From Pseudovibrio flavus (GTDB lineage: Bacteria; Pseudomonadota; Alphaproteobacteria; Rhizobiales; Stappiaceae), in the NCBI RefSeq assembly GCF_009711345.1, contig NZ_SMMA01000057.1, positions 26,952 through 90,951 on the forward strand: a stretch of 64,000 nt of DNA, read 5' to 3'. Below, one piece after another: positions 42,935-52,150 of this stretch. A program made the translations under genes and the position numbers. The notes below the pieces were generated by a model, which made no database searches, was not told the DNA's origin, and saw only the letters and a list, made by a program, of their open reading frames with translations. Position 1 is the first letter of the stretch. Every line of letters begins with the position of its first letter.

Positions 42935-43915
42935 ATGACTTGTTCGCAACTACGCGACGTTCAAAGTGGACAGACTTCCTTTCCAGTAAACCGGATTGCT
43001 TGGGAGATTGGTTCAGCCTTTCTTTTGGGCGCATTGCTTGAAGTTTCAACGCATCCAAAACCGGGTCTGGTTACACCTCTTTCCAATGGATCCCATCAAG
43101 ATATGGATTTGCAGACGTTCATGCGTTCGTCTGCTGCAATTGCGCCTTGCTTTTACGAGTGTGCGCAGTTGGGTCTGTCTCACGAAGGGGCGATAACAGA
43201 TCTGCTGCCGAAAGTTCGTAATACTGGCGTGTTCTATGAAGACGTTTTACTTGCGACAACCGGCGGAATTAATACCCAGCGCGGCTATTTGTTCTGCGCC
43301 GGTGTTCTTTCTGCTGCCACTGGCTATGCAGCTCGTTCTATCCGCACATTTTCCGAACGCGTAATTCTTACACTTGCTGCCCGCATGTGTGAGGGTTTGT
43401 GCAATCGTGAACTGGAACAGACCCGTTCTGCTGAAAAGCGGACTGCGGGTGAAATTCTGTTCAAGGAGCATGGCGTTCGCGGCATCCGCGGCGAGGTAGA
43501 AGACGGTTTTCCATCAGTTGCTGTGTTCGGTTTGCCTGCTTACCGCACAGCTATGGAGCGCGGCCTGCCTGAGCGTTTGGCCCGTATTCATGCACTGATC
43601 ACATTGATGAGCGTGGTGCAGGACACCACCGTTCTTTGGCGGGGCGGACCGAACGCCCAAGAGTTCGTCTACAAACGGGCTCGCCACATTCTATCGCTCG
43701 GGGGGGCGATGACTGCGGAAGGGATGGAAGAAATCCATTCGTTCGATGCCGAGTTGGTCTCCCGCAATCTGAGTCCCGGCGGATGTGCTGATCTGCTGGC
43801 GGTAACTATCGCCCTTGAAAAGCTGACTAGCCGTCAAGGTGCCACCGGAACCCAGAGCTCGCGAGTCAATCAAACACATCCAAAAATCGAAAAAATGAAG
43901 GTGGGGCAATCATGA
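42935..43915 (+). CDS. madG: Triphosphoribosyl-dephospho-CoA synthase
   Basis: 326 residues, CitG/MdcB/MadG family. It condenses ATP and 3'-dephospho-CoA into the precursor of the prosthetic group of the malonate decarboxylase acyl carrier protein. Key segments: EVSTHPKPGLVTP, NTGVFYEDVLLATTGGINTQRG, HGVRGIRGEVEDGFPSV and LSPGGCADLLA near the end. First structural gene of the operon; its TGA overlaps the next start (ATGA). Confidence 0.92.
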   Translation: MTCSQLRDVQSGQTSFPVNRIAWEIGSAFLLGALLEVSTHPKPGLVTPLSNGSHQDMDLQTFMRSSAAIAPCFYECAQLGLSHEGAITDLLPKVRNTGVFYEDVLLATTGGINTQRGYLFCAGVLSAATGYAARSIRTFSERVILTLAARMCEGLCNRELEQTRSAEKRTAGEILFKEHGVRGIRGEVEDGFPSVAVFGLPAYRTAMERGLPERLARIHALITLMSVVQDTTVLWRGGPNAQEFVYKRARHILSLGGAMTAEGMEEIHSFDAELVSRNLSPGGCADLLAVTIALEKLTSRQGATGTQSSRVNQTHPKIEKMKVGQS

Positions 43916-44031
43916 GCGTGATTACCTATTCGTTGATGACCTACGCAATTACGGCCGTCATAGCCTATGGGGTTATCGGCGTTGTTGTTGGTCTTAGTAA
44001 ATTCCTATCCAAGAACGAAGCGTCAGAGTAA
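43912..44031 (+). CDS. 39-residue single-span membrane protein in the mad operon
   Basis: ATG 43912 overlaps the madG stop; the frame ends five bases before madB. The protein has one hydrophobic span (about residues 8-29, ITAVIAYGVIGVVVGL) and a short charged tail (SKFLSKNEASE). Its position directly before the membrane decarboxylase subunit recalls the small gamma subunits of related Na+ pumps (OadG), though it is much shorter. It is likely a structural or assembly partner of MadB; this is inference. Confidence 0.7.
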   Translation: MSVITYSLMTYAITAVIAYGVIGVVVGLSKFLSKNEASE

Positions 44032-44036
44032 AACCA

Positions 44037-45248
44037 ATGCTTGATCAACTATTTGCTGTTTTTCCGGGCATCGGAACTATGTTCGTTCAGGACCCGATCA
44101 TCGCCTTCTCACGCGTTGGTTTGATGGCGGTCGGCTTCCTGCTTGCTTATCTGGGCTTCAAGCGTACTCTTGAACCACTCATCATGGTGCCAATGGGTAT
44201 GGGTATGGTGGCGGTTAACGCCGGCGTGCTCTTCCTTGAAGGTGGTGCAATTGGTACTCTCGTGGTTGCTCCTATGGTGTCCGAGCCAAGCGCGCTCATC
44301 GACATCATGCAGATCAACTTCCTGCAGCCGATCTACAACTTCACATTCACCAACTCCTTGGTGGCATGTATGTTGTTCATGGGCATCGGCACAATGGCGG
44401 ATATTTCCTTCATTCTTGCCCGCCCGTTTGCTTCCATCACTGTAGCGCTGTTCGCTGAGCTGGGTACCTTCGTTACTCTGGTTCTGGGTGTTTGGTTCGG
44501 TCTTGCTCCTGGTTCTGCTGCTGCTGTGGCAACCATCGGTGGCGCTGACGGTCCAATGGTTCTGTTTGCCTCTCTCATCATGGCAAAAGAACTGTTCGTT
44601 CCAATCTCCATCATCGCGTACCTCTACCTGTCCCTCTGCTACGCTGGTTATCCTTACCTCGTGCGTTGGTTGGTTCCTGAGAAATACCGCGGTCTTGAAG
44701 TTGAAATCGACTTCCCAGATGTATCCAACCGCGCGAAGTTCATCTTCATCGTTGTATCTTGCGGTCTGCTCTGCTTGCTGTTGCCTGTTGCAACTCCGCT
44801 TATTCTTTCCTTCTTCCTTGGCGTTGCTATCAAAGAAGCTGAGATCGAGCCTTACCAGCAGTTCCTCGAAAAGACTGTTACCTACGCTGCAACCCTGTTC
44901 CTCGGTCTGGTTCTCGGCGTGCTGTGTGAAGCGTCTACCCTGCTTGACCCACGCGTTCTGATCCTTCTCGTTCTGGGTATCACCGCGCTGGCAATCTCCG
45001 GTCTTGGCGGTATCGCAGGTGGCTGGTTCGTATGGTGGATTTCTAAAGGTAACTACAACCCTGCAATCGGTATTGCTGGTGTGTCCTGTCTGCCTTCCAC
45101 CGCGAAGATCGCTCAGAAAGAAGCTTTCGCTGCAAGCCCTTACGCTGTGATCATGCCTCTGGCAATGGGCGCTTCCATCTGCGGTCTGATCGTATCGGCA
45201 ATCGCAGTGGGCGTGTTCGCCTCCACCATCGGCTTGGTGGCTGTCTAA
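44037..45248 (+). CDS. madB: Carboxybiotin decarboxylase, Na+-translocating membrane subunit
   Basis: 403 residues, OadB/MadB/MmdB family with about nine to ten membrane spans. It decarboxylates carboxybiotin on MadF and uses the energy to pump Na+ outward. The functional GGADGP motif is present (Asp171 equals the essential Asp of OadB), as is the conserved GNYNPAIGIAGVSCLPSTAK stretch late in the protein. A sodium pump suits a marine host. Confidence 0.95.
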   Translation: MLDQLFAVFPGIGTMFVQDPIIAFSRVGLMAVGFLLAYLGFKRTLEPLIMVPMGMGMVAVNAGVLFLEGGAIGTLVVAPMVSEPSALIDIMQINFLQPIYNFTFTNSLVACMLFMGIGTMADISFILARPFASITVALFAELGTFVTLVLGVWFGLAPGSAAAVATIGGADGPMVLFASLIMAKELFVPISIIAYLYLSLCYAGYPYLVRWLVPEKYRGLEVEIDFPDVSNRAKFIFIVVSCGLLCLLLPVATPLILSFFLGVAIKEAEIEPYQQFLEKTVTYAATLFLGLVLGVLCEASTLLDPRVLILLVLGITALAISGLGGIAGGWFVWWISKGNYNPAIGIAGVSCLPSTAKIAQKEAFAASPYAVIMPLAMGASICGLIVSAIAVGVFASTIGLVAV

Positions 45249-45333
45249 CCAGAAATGGGGTGGGGCGCCTTTTGCGAGGAAGGTGCCTCACCCAAGCAAG
45301 CAGATCCTTATTTCGGTAACTGTGTAAACGGGT

Positions 45334-46101
45334 ATGAAAATGCTCTCCTACGGCCTGAACAGACAAGATGGCAAGGTCATCTACTATCTGAAGACAACAG
45401 GTTCCACGAACCGCGTTGTTTGCCAACTGGCCAAGTTCCACGAGGGTGAGACTGTCGTTGTTGTTGCCGATCACCAAACCTCCGGCCGGGGGAAGGGTGA
45501 GCGGATCTGGTACTCCCATCCGGGTGATAGCCTGTGCTTTTCAGTGCTGCTGCGCCCGAATGTCGAAATCGAGCGGATCTATCAGGTCACCCTCGTTGCA
45601 GCAGTTGCGGTGCATGAAGCAATTCAAAGCGTTTGCGGTCTGTCTGCCGGGATCAAATGGCCAAACGATCTGCTGATTAACGGAAAGAAGTGCTGCGGAA
45701 TTCTTAGTGAACTCCAGATGACCGAAATGAACGAGGTTGATTACGTCGTTGTCGGTATCGGGATCAACGTCTCCCAGCAGTTCAGTCAGTTCAACAGCGA
45801 AGTTTCGCATCGTGCCACCTCTCTTTCTATCGAGAGCGGCGGCTACGTGGATCGTATGGAGGTGTTTTCTAAAGTCATCGATCGTATTGACTTCAGAATA
45901 AGTGAGTGGGGCTCTAAAGGATTCTCGCCGTGCTATGAGATCATAAAGAAAAACTCTCACTCTGTTGGTAGATCAGTCACAATTAATACTGGAATTCACG
46001 AGATTTCCGGAAGTGTAGATGCGATATGTAGCGATGGATCTATTCTAATTAAAGATCAGAAAAGCATATATCATCAGTTGCACTACGGGGAGTTAATCTA
46101 G
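45334..46101 (+). CDS. Biotin-protein ligase dedicated to the mad operon
   Basis: 255 residues, BirA class without the N-terminal DNA-binding domain. It activates biotin with ATP and attaches it to a lysine, presumably Lys35 of MadF. Motifs: GRGKGERIW (51-59), KWPNDLL (108-114) and KKCCGILSE. The last 200 bases (about 45880-46100) are clearly richer in A and T than the start of the gene and its neighbours. The start could also be ATG 45340. Confidence 0.9.
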   Translation: MKMLSYGLNRQDGKVIYYLKTTGSTNRVVCQLAKFHEGETVVVVADHQTSGRGKGERIWYSHPGDSLCFSVLLRPNVEIERIYQVTLVAAVAVHEAIQSVCGLSAGIKWPNDLLINGKKCCGILSELQMTEMNEVDYVVVGIGINVSQQFSQFNSEVSHRATSLSIESGGYVDRMEVFSKVIDRIDFRISEWGSKGFSPCYEIIKKNSHSVGRSVTINTGIHEISGSVDAICSDGSILIKDQKSIYHQLHYGELI

Positions 46102-46142
46102 AACTACTTTGGGGAAAGTGGTTCAGGTGGAGGTAATTGTCC

Positions 46143-47816
46143 ATGCTACAAACAAAAGTAAATAGAAGCTGGGAAAACGCGAAGCAGGATACTGCGCAGC
46201 GTATGGAGGCAGCTTCGCGGTTCATTGGCAATGGCAAGCAAGTTAAGCACGAAGATACCGTCGCGCTGCTTGAAGCTGTCATTCGTCCATATGACATCGT
46301 CAATATTGAAGGTAACAACCAGAAGCAGGCAGACTTTCTTGCAGAGTGCCTGAACAAGGTTGATCGCGGCAAGATCCACGATCTGCACATGGTGCAGTCC
46401 GCTGTGCCGCTTAAAGCGCACCTCGACCTGTTCGAGAACGGCATTGCGAAGAAACTGGACTTTGCGTTCGGTGGCCCGCAGGCTGGCCGCGTTGCTGAAT
46501 TCATTCGTGATGGCAAGCTGGAACTCGGCGCGATCCATACATACCTCGAGTTGTTCGGTCGTTACTTCCTCGACCTGACGCCGAAGGTCTCTTTGATCTG
46601 TGCGTATAAGGCTGACCGCAAGGGCAACCTCTACACCGGCTTTAACACCGAAGATACGCCGACCATAGTGGAAGCAACCAAGTTCCGTCAGGGTATCGTG
46701 ATCGCACAGGTCAACGAAATCGTTGATGAACTGCCACGCGTTGATATTCCGGCTGACTGGATTGATGCGGTTATTGAATCTCCGCGTCCGTTCTTCCTTG
46801 AGCCTCTGTTCACCCGCGATCCTGCGCTCGTAACCGACACCCAGATCCTGCTCGGTATGATGTGCTTGAAGGGCATTTACGGTCCTTACGGTGTGAAGCG
46901 CCTCAACCACGGTATCGGCTTCCTATCAACCGCAATCGAGTTGATGTTGCCTACCTACGGTGAAGAGCTGGGCCTGAAGGGCAAGATCTGTACACACATG
47001 ATCTTGAACCCGCACCCAACCATGATCCCTGCGATCGAAAGCGGCTGGGTAGAAACCATCCACTGCTTCGGCGGTGAGCTTGGTATGGATGAATATGTGG
47101 CATCGCGCCCAGACATCTTCTTTACCGGCCCTGATGGAACGCTGCGTTCCAACCGTGCATTTGCTCAGACTGCTGGTCACTATGCGCTCGATATGTTCAT
47201 CGGCGGCACCCTGCAGATCGACAAATACGGTAACTCCTCTACTGCAACTGCAAACCGCGTTGCCGGTTTTGGTGGTGCGCCGAACATGGGCTGTGATGCC
47301 AAGGGTCGTCGTCACGTAACCGAAAGCTGGTTAAAGTGTGGTCAGGAACTGCCAAACCGCGAAGCTATTCAGGGCGATATGCCTCGTGGCCGCCGTCTGG
47401 TTGTTCAGGGCGTTGAAACCTTCGGTGAAGGCCGTGCACCTGTATTCGTAGATAAGCTGGATGCTTGGAAGTTGGCTGAAAATGCTAACCTCGACCTGCC
47501 TCCTGTAATGATCTACGGCGACGACCTTACTCACATTGTGACCGAAGAAGGTATCGCATACCTCAGCCGCTGTCCGGATCTGGAAAGCCGCATGGCCGCA
47601 ATTCGCGGTGTTGCCGGTTATACCGAAATTGGCCTGCAGGCCAAGCCGGAAGAAACCAAGCGCCTGCGTGAAGCTGGCATCATCATGACACCTGAAGATC
47701 TTGGCATTGACCGTTCGCGCGCCAACCGTTCGCTGCTGGCTGCAAAGAACATGCAGGATCTCGTTACTTGGTCCGGTGGTCTTTACAACCCACCAGCCCG
47801 GTTCCGCAACTGGTGA
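46143..47816 (+). CDS. madA: Malonate decarboxylase alpha subunit, acetyl-ACP:malonate ACP transferase
   Basis: 557 residues from ATG 46143 (GGAGG about 11 bases upstream). It swaps malonate for acetate on the thiol of the acyl carrier protein, releasing acetate and forming malonyl-ACP. MdcA/MadA family with CoA-transferase-like fold; segments such as HDLHMVQSAVP, GNSSTATANRVAGFGGAPNMG and YGDDLTHIVTEEGIAYL are typical. Length matches the family. Confidence 0.95.
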   Translation: MLQTKVNRSWENAKQDTAQRMEAASRFIGNGKQVKHEDTVALLEAVIRPYDIVNIEGNNQKQADFLAECLNKVDRGKIHDLHMVQSAVPLKAHLDLFENGIAKKLDFAFGGPQAGRVAEFIRDGKLELGAIHTYLELFGRYFLDLTPKVSLICAYKADRKGNLYTGFNTEDTPTIVEATKFRQGIVIAQVNEIVDELPRVDIPADWIDAVIESPRPFFLEPLFTRDPALVTDTQILLGMMCLKGIYGPYGVKRLNHGIGFLSTAIELMLPTYGEELGLKGKICTHMILNPHPTMIPAIESGWVETIHCFGGELGMDEYVASRPDIFFTGPDGTLRSNRAFAQTAGHYALDMFIGGTLQIDKYGNSSTATANRVAGFGGAPNMGCDAKGRRHVTESWLKCGQELPNREAIQGDMPRGRRLVVQGVETFGEGRAPVFVDKLDAWKLAENANLDLPPVMIYGDDLTHIVTEEGIAYLSRCPDLESRMAAIRGVAGYTEIGLQAKPEETKRLREAGIIMTPEDLGIDRSRANRSLLAAKNMQDLVTWSGGLYNPPARFRNW

Positions 47817-47830
47817 TATAGGTGACTACA

Positions 47831-48148
47831 ATGGCTCTCAATCAGCTAAATTTCTCTATCGAAAACGCAAGCCCAACCGTCGCTCTCGGCGAAGCATTCC
47901 ACCTTGGTGTGGTGGGCTCTGGCGATCTGGAAATGATCATCGAGTCCAAGGAACAGGGCGGCGCTGTCAGCTTCCAGATCCTGTCTCCTGTGACCGGTTT
48001 CGATGATCTCTGGAAACGTGTTGCAGATGCATTTGTTCGCGAAAGCGGCCTTGGCAATGCGCACATCGAAATCAACGACAACAACGCGACACCAGCCGTT
48101 GTGATGCTGCGCCTTCGTCAGGCGCTGGCAGAAGCTACAGCACGCTAA
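47831..48148 (+). CDS. madE: Malonate decarboxylase acyl carrier protein (delta subunit)
   Basis: 105 residues from ATG 47831. It carries the 2'-(5''-phosphoribosyl)-3'-dephospho-CoA arm, most likely on Ser30 in VVGSGDLE, the place used in MdcC. It brings acetyl/malonyl groups to MadA and MadCD. It ends ten bases before madC. Confidence 0.92.
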   Translation: MALNQLNFSIENASPTVALGEAFHLGVVGSGDLEMIIESKEQGGAVSFQILSPVTGFDDLWKRVADAFVRESGLGNAHIEINDNNATPAVVMLRLRQALAEATAR

Positions 48149-48158
48149 GGGGGCAGAC

Positions 48159-49115
48159 ATGACTAAGTGGACTGATTTGCAATCCGCCAGCTTTCTGGAA
48201 TCCAACGCCCGTGATCGCGCGCTCGGTCTCGTCGACGAAGGTAGCTTCACTGAATTCTGCGGTCCTATGGACCGTCGCCCAAGTCCCCATCTTGGTGTGC
48301 TTGGCGATGCTGTTGAATACGATGACGGTGTAGTAACCGGCGTTGGCCGCATTGGCGAAACTCCAGTGTTCGTAATCTCCCAGGAAGGCCGCTTTATCGG
48401 TGGTGCAGTGGGTGAAGTACACGGCGCGAAAATCGTAAATACCGTTCGTCTTGCAATCGAAATGCTTGACGCAATGGTTGCCAAGAACCCTGACACTCCG
48501 GAAGCACACAAGCCAATCGTTGTGTTCTCTTTCGAAACCGGTGGTGTTCGTCTTCATGAAGCAAACGCGGGTCTTCTGGCTCACGCTGAGTTCATGGATC
48601 AGGTTCAGAAAGCTCGCGGCAAAGTGCCTGTGATTGCAGTGATCGGCTCTAAAGTTGGCTGCTTCGGCGGTATGGGCTTTGTGGCTGCTGCAATGGACGC
48701 AATCGTAATGAGTGAATTCGGCCGTCTCGGCCTGACCGGTCCTGAAGTGATCGAGCAGGAAATGGGCCGCGAAGAATTCGACAGCTCTGACCGTGGTCTT
48801 GTGTTCCGCACCACCGGTGCCAAGCACAAGTACATCATGGGCGACTGCAACTTCCTCGTAAAAGACAGTGTTGCTGCATTCCGCGCTCAGATCGCTGATC
48901 TGGCCGTTCTGCCGATTGCAGACTTTGAAGCAATGCGCCGCATCGGTTCGGAAGCCGCGGTTGATAAGCAGCTGGCACTTGTTGCTCTGGCTGTTGAACT
49001 GCAGCCGAAGGACTCTCTGGATGTGTGGGCACATGCTGGCAACGAAGCACCTGCCGAGTTGAACGATGCTCCATATGAAGAGTTCATCGCAAAAGCTCAG
49101 CGCCTCGCTGTCTGA
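48159..49115 (+). CDS. madC: Malonyl-ACP:biotin-protein carboxyltransferase, MadC subunit
   Basis: 318 residues, crotonase/carboxyltransferase fold related to AccD and MdcD. It forms with MadD the transferase that moves the carboxyl group from malonyl-ACP to biotin on MadF. The oxyanion-forming GSKVGCFGGMGFVAAAMDA and the GPEVIEQEMG segment are visible. GGGGG precedes the ATG. Confidence 0.93.
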   Translation: MTKWTDLQSASFLESNARDRALGLVDEGSFTEFCGPMDRRPSPHLGVLGDAVEYDDGVVTGVGRIGETPVFVISQEGRFIGGAVGEVHGAKIVNTVRLAIEMLDAMVAKNPDTPEAHKPIVVFSFETGGVRLHEANAGLLAHAEFMDQVQKARGKVPVIAVIGSKVGCFGGMGFVAAAMDAIVMSEFGRLGLTGPEVIEQEMGREEFDSSDRGLVFRTTGAKHKYIMGDCNFLVKDSVAAFRAQIADLAVLPIADFEAMRRIGSEAAVDKQLALVALAVELQPKDSLDVWAHAGNEAPAELNDAPYEEFIAKAQRLAV

Positions 49116-49151
49116 TCTCTAGGCTCAATCGAAATCACAAGGCAGTTAAAA

Positions 49152-50042
49152 ATGGAAGACATTGAAACTCTGGTTGGCCGTGGACGAGAAGCGATTGACT
49201 TCATTGTTGATGCGGACTCTTTCGAAGAAAACACCGTTGGTGCGTTGACCTTCGATGATCCGGAATTCGGCCCGGGTGCAGTTTGCGGTACCGCTACGCT
49301 TAACGGCGCAACCGTTACCGTAATTGCGAACGATGCTATGGCCATGAACGAAAAGTTCCCGGTCGTATACGGCGGTATCATCGGCATGGAAGAAGGATAC
49401 AAGATGGCTAAGTCCGTCTATGCATCCATCACCGCCGATGCTGACAAAGACCTTGCCGACAAACGCGCTATCGTGCTCGTTGTCGACACTCCAGGTAACG
49501 GTCCTGGTAAGGTGGAAGAAATCTTCGGCATGAACAAGTCAACCGGTGCTTACCAGTTGGCGCTTGCTGAAGCCCGCCTCAAGGGTCACCCGATTGTAGC
49601 GATGGTTATCGGCCGCGCTATCTCCGGTGCGTTCCTGTGTCATGGCCTGCAGGCAGATCACATTCTGTCTCTGGACGCCAACTTCGGCACCATGATCCAC
49701 GTTATGCCGCTGACCTCCATCTCCCGCATTATCCGCAAGGATCTGGAAACCCTGCAGGCGCTGTCTACCGGCAACCCTGTGTTCGCTGCTGGCCCTCGCT
49801 TCTTCTACGAGCTGGGTGGTGTGCAGGAACTGGTGACCGAGATCTCCGGTATGCGTGATTGCATCACCAAGCACATTGCTGAAATCCGCACTGCAAAGGC
49901 AGAGGGTCGTGAAGACGATCTTGGCCCTTGGGGTCGTGGCAAGCTCGGCAAAGAGCGCGGTGGCCGCGTCGTGCGTGACGAGGTTATGGCGCTGATGAAC
50001 GAGCAGTTCGCTGCTGTCGCTGACCAGTATACGGCCAGCTAA
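49152..50042 (+). CDS. madD: Malonyl-ACP:biotin-protein carboxyltransferase, MadD subunit
   Basis: 296 residues, the AccA/MdcE-like partner of MadC. VDTPGNGPGKVEE and VIGRAISGAFLCHGLQADHI are the crotonase-fold landmarks where biotin and acyl groups meet. It is spaced 36 bases after madC with stoichiometric pairing expected. Confidence 0.93.
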   Translation: MEDIETLVGRGREAIDFIVDADSFEENTVGALTFDDPEFGPGAVCGTATLNGATVTVIANDAMAMNEKFPVVYGGIIGMEEGYKMAKSVYASITADADKDLADKRAIVLVVDTPGNGPGKVEEIFGMNKSTGAYQLALAEARLKGHPIVAMVIGRAISGAFLCHGLQADHILSLDANFGTMIHVMPLTSISRIIRKDLETLQALSTGNPVFAAGPRFFYELGGVQELVTEISGMRDCITKHIAEIRTAKAEGREDDLGPWGRGKLGKERGGRVVRDEVMALMNEQFAAVADQYTAS

Positions 50043-50060
50043 CGACAATCGGGGTGTGTC

Positions 50061-51161
50061 ATGTCCAACGATATTAATGCACTGGAAGAAGCTGTTCTGT
50101 TGTTTGGCGGTGCGCCGACAATTGATGAAATGGCTCGTAGAGGCTTGAAAGACAAAGGTATTGCAGGGCCAACGGCTGCGCATGTGATTGAAGAAATCCA
50201 TGCTCCGCTCAACCTTGCCTACCTTACCTTCACCACAGGCTCTTCTGCCTTCCAGAATATCGTTGGTGTGGCACACACCGAAATTGAAGGGCGCTCGCGG
50301 GTAGGGGCCGAAATTTTCCGCCGTCTTGGTGTGGTGGCCGGTGATGGAATGCTGGTTACCTACCCGCCGCTCGTTAATGTGTTTTCTGCCGCCGCACTGC
50401 GGGACTACGGCATTACCTGGGACTTCCTTGTTCGCTCAAGCCGGGACGCGTTTACCGTTTCCATGTGCAAGAACAAGCCGCGACTTGTTATCGGTGAATC
50501 CTCGTTTCTGCGCGTGGCGTTGCAGCAAGCGGCGGACCTTGGTTTCAAGTCGCAGTTTCCAGAGGAATGTATCCTGCTGACTGCCGGTACGCCGCTCGAT
50601 CAGGACCTTCTGCCGGTGGCAGAGGCGTTCGGTTACGAGGTGCACGACCTTTACGGCTGTCAGGAATTTGGCTGGCTCGCTCTCGATGGCGTCCCACTGC
50701 GTGATGATATCAGTCTGGCTCCATCGCCGCTTGGTGGTGAGTACCGCGAGTTGATCGTGGGCGGTTTGCCAATGGGTGACAGCTTCCTCATTTCCGAAGC
50801 TGGTCACGTGTGCAACCGTGAAGGCAAGATCATCACTTATCGCCGCAAGCGAACCCATCCCGAATTTGACGTGTTTGTTGAGGCAACGACGGTTGGCTCG
50901 AAAGAGACCGTAGAACGGGCTGCGCGGACGATCTTGCGCATTAAATCCCGCATTGTTCGTGTGAGTGAGACCGTGGAGATCGGCGCGCCTGCAACGCGCT
51001 TGGTGCTGCGTCCATCGCATCAGGTGCCGGGACAGGAGGCTGTCGGGGACTTTGAGATCACAGGGCCGGATCTAACTGAAATGTTCGACTGTCTTGTTGG
51101 CGCGCAGGTGGAGTTGCAGACCAGCGAGAAGAAAGATCCGACATGGATCAAGAGGCGCTGA
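50061..51161 (+). CDS. madH: Acetate:ACP ligase (acyl-protein synthetase-like)
   Basis: 366 residues. It is the adenylating enzyme that loads acetate on the thiol of MadE with ATP, giving acetyl-ACP so that MadA can start. The protein looks like the LuxE/PaaK branch of adenylate-forming enzymes: TFTTGSSAFQN (Thr/Ser/Gly-rich ATP loop), LTAGTPLDQDLLP, and VHDLYGCQEFGWLA matching the tyrosine-glycine ATP motif. Order after madD is as in Malonomonas rubra. Confidence 0.85.
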   Translation: MSNDINALEEAVLLFGGAPTIDEMARRGLKDKGIAGPTAAHVIEEIHAPLNLAYLTFTTGSSAFQNIVGVAHTEIEGRSRVGAEIFRRLGVVAGDGMLVTYPPLVNVFSAAALRDYGITWDFLVRSSRDAFTVSMCKNKPRLVIGESSFLRVALQQAADLGFKSQFPEECILLTAGTPLDQDLLPVAEAFGYEVHDLYGCQEFGWLALDGVPLRDDISLAPSPLGGEYRELIVGGLPMGDSFLISEAGHVCNREGKIITYRRKRTHPEFDVFVEATTVGSKETVERAARTILRIKSRIVRVSETVEIGAPATRLVLRPSHQVPGQEAVGDFEITGPDLTEMFDCLVGAQVELQTSEKKDPTWIKRR

Positions 51162-51162
51162 G

Positions 51163-51843
51163 ATGTTGAACCTGAGGCACACGCTTGCTCATTTCTCGCC
51201 GGACCAAATGGAGCGGATGCTTGCTTCCATTCTATTTGCGATGACGCCTAAAGACCTTGATCGGGAGCAGCTGGATGGTGCGCTGAAGGCCCTTCGCTCC
51301 TATCGGGTGCCGGGCATAGTGTGCCGCCCGCTTACGGAGCTTCCAGAGGGGCAGGGACAAGTCGGGTTCTCTTTGCCGCTGAAGCGGGGTGCGCAGCGAC
51401 TCAGGGCCTCTGTCACGGTCAGCGAAGGGGATGTAGTCAGTTTTTCAACACCTTATGAGGTCATGGAACGGGCGCTGGAAATTGGCGATATGCCGGTTTC
51501 TCCGCTGCTGAGAACGCTGAAAGCGTGGGCGGACGACCTCGATATCGAGCTTGGACTCATCGGTTCTTGGGCTCTGCGTGCGCAAAGCGGACTGGCGTAC
51601 ACGACCAGCGATTCCGACATCGATCTGGTTCTGAAAAGTTCCTCACAAGAAAATATGCGAGAATTCCACGGTTTAAAGTCTACTTTAAGTAATAAATCAA
51701 AAATAAATATTGACTGTGAAGTATTATTGAAAGGTAATAGTGGTATTAAACTTGATGAATTAGTTTCTGATAGTTCATTTATACTGTGCAAATCCATAAC
51801 TGGTGTAGCGCTTATAAGTAAAAACGAGCAAATGTTCGCTTGA
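51163..51843 (+). CDS. madK: Phosphoribosyl-dephospho-CoA transferase (MdcG-like holo-ACP synthase)
   Basis: 226 residues. It transfers the prosthetic group made by MadG to apo-MadE. The nucleotidyltransferase core is visible: GLIGSWALRAQSGLAY...SDSDIDLVL (G-S then D-x-D). The symbol follows position between madH and madF; mdcG is the functional analogue. From about 51640 to the end the DNA becomes very AT-rich compared with the first two thirds, so the gene changes composition midway. Confidence 0.82.
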   Translation: MLNLRHTLAHFSPDQMERMLASILFAMTPKDLDREQLDGALKALRSYRVPGIVCRPLTELPEGQGQVGFSLPLKRGAQRLRASVTVSEGDVVSFSTPYEVMERALEIGDMPVSPLLRTLKAWADDLDIELGLIGSWALRAQSGLAYTTSDSDIDLVLKSSSQENMREFHGLKSTLSNKSKINIDCEVLLKGNSGIKLDELVSDSSFILCKSITGVALISKNEQMFA

Positions 51844-51861
51844 TGTAAAAGGAGAAATAAA

Positions 51862-52071
51862 GTGGACGTAAAAGCAAAAATGCCATCGGTTGTTATTTCG
51901 ATCACGGCTTCTGTTGGTGACACCGTCGCAAAAGGTGACTCCCTGGGTGAAGTAGAAGCCATGAAAATGAAAAACAAAATCATGGCCCCATGTGACGGTA
52001 ATGTATCTGCAATTCACATCGCAGTTGGCGATAGAGTGAAGCCAGGCGGCCTGATGTTTACCATCGAATAA
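51862..52071 (+). CDS. madF: Biotin carrier protein of malonate decarboxylase
   Basis: 69 residues from GTG 51862, with AAAGGAG upstream. A single biotinyl domain with the biotin lysine Lys35 in EAMKM and the usual KPGGLMFTIE end. It shuttles CO2 as carboxybiotin from MadCD to the MadB pump. It is shorter than AccB because it has no N-terminal extension. Confidence 0.95.
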   Translation: MDVKAKMPSVVISITASVGDTVAKGDSLGEVEAMKMKNKIMAPCDGNVSAIHIAVGDRVKPGGLMFTIE

Positions 52072-52150
52072 TGGGGGAAAGAGGTGGCAGCGCTAAAAGG
52101 CAGTGCCGCCTCTTACTTTTTGCCGTAGTGCAATTTAGGGGAGAACTAAG

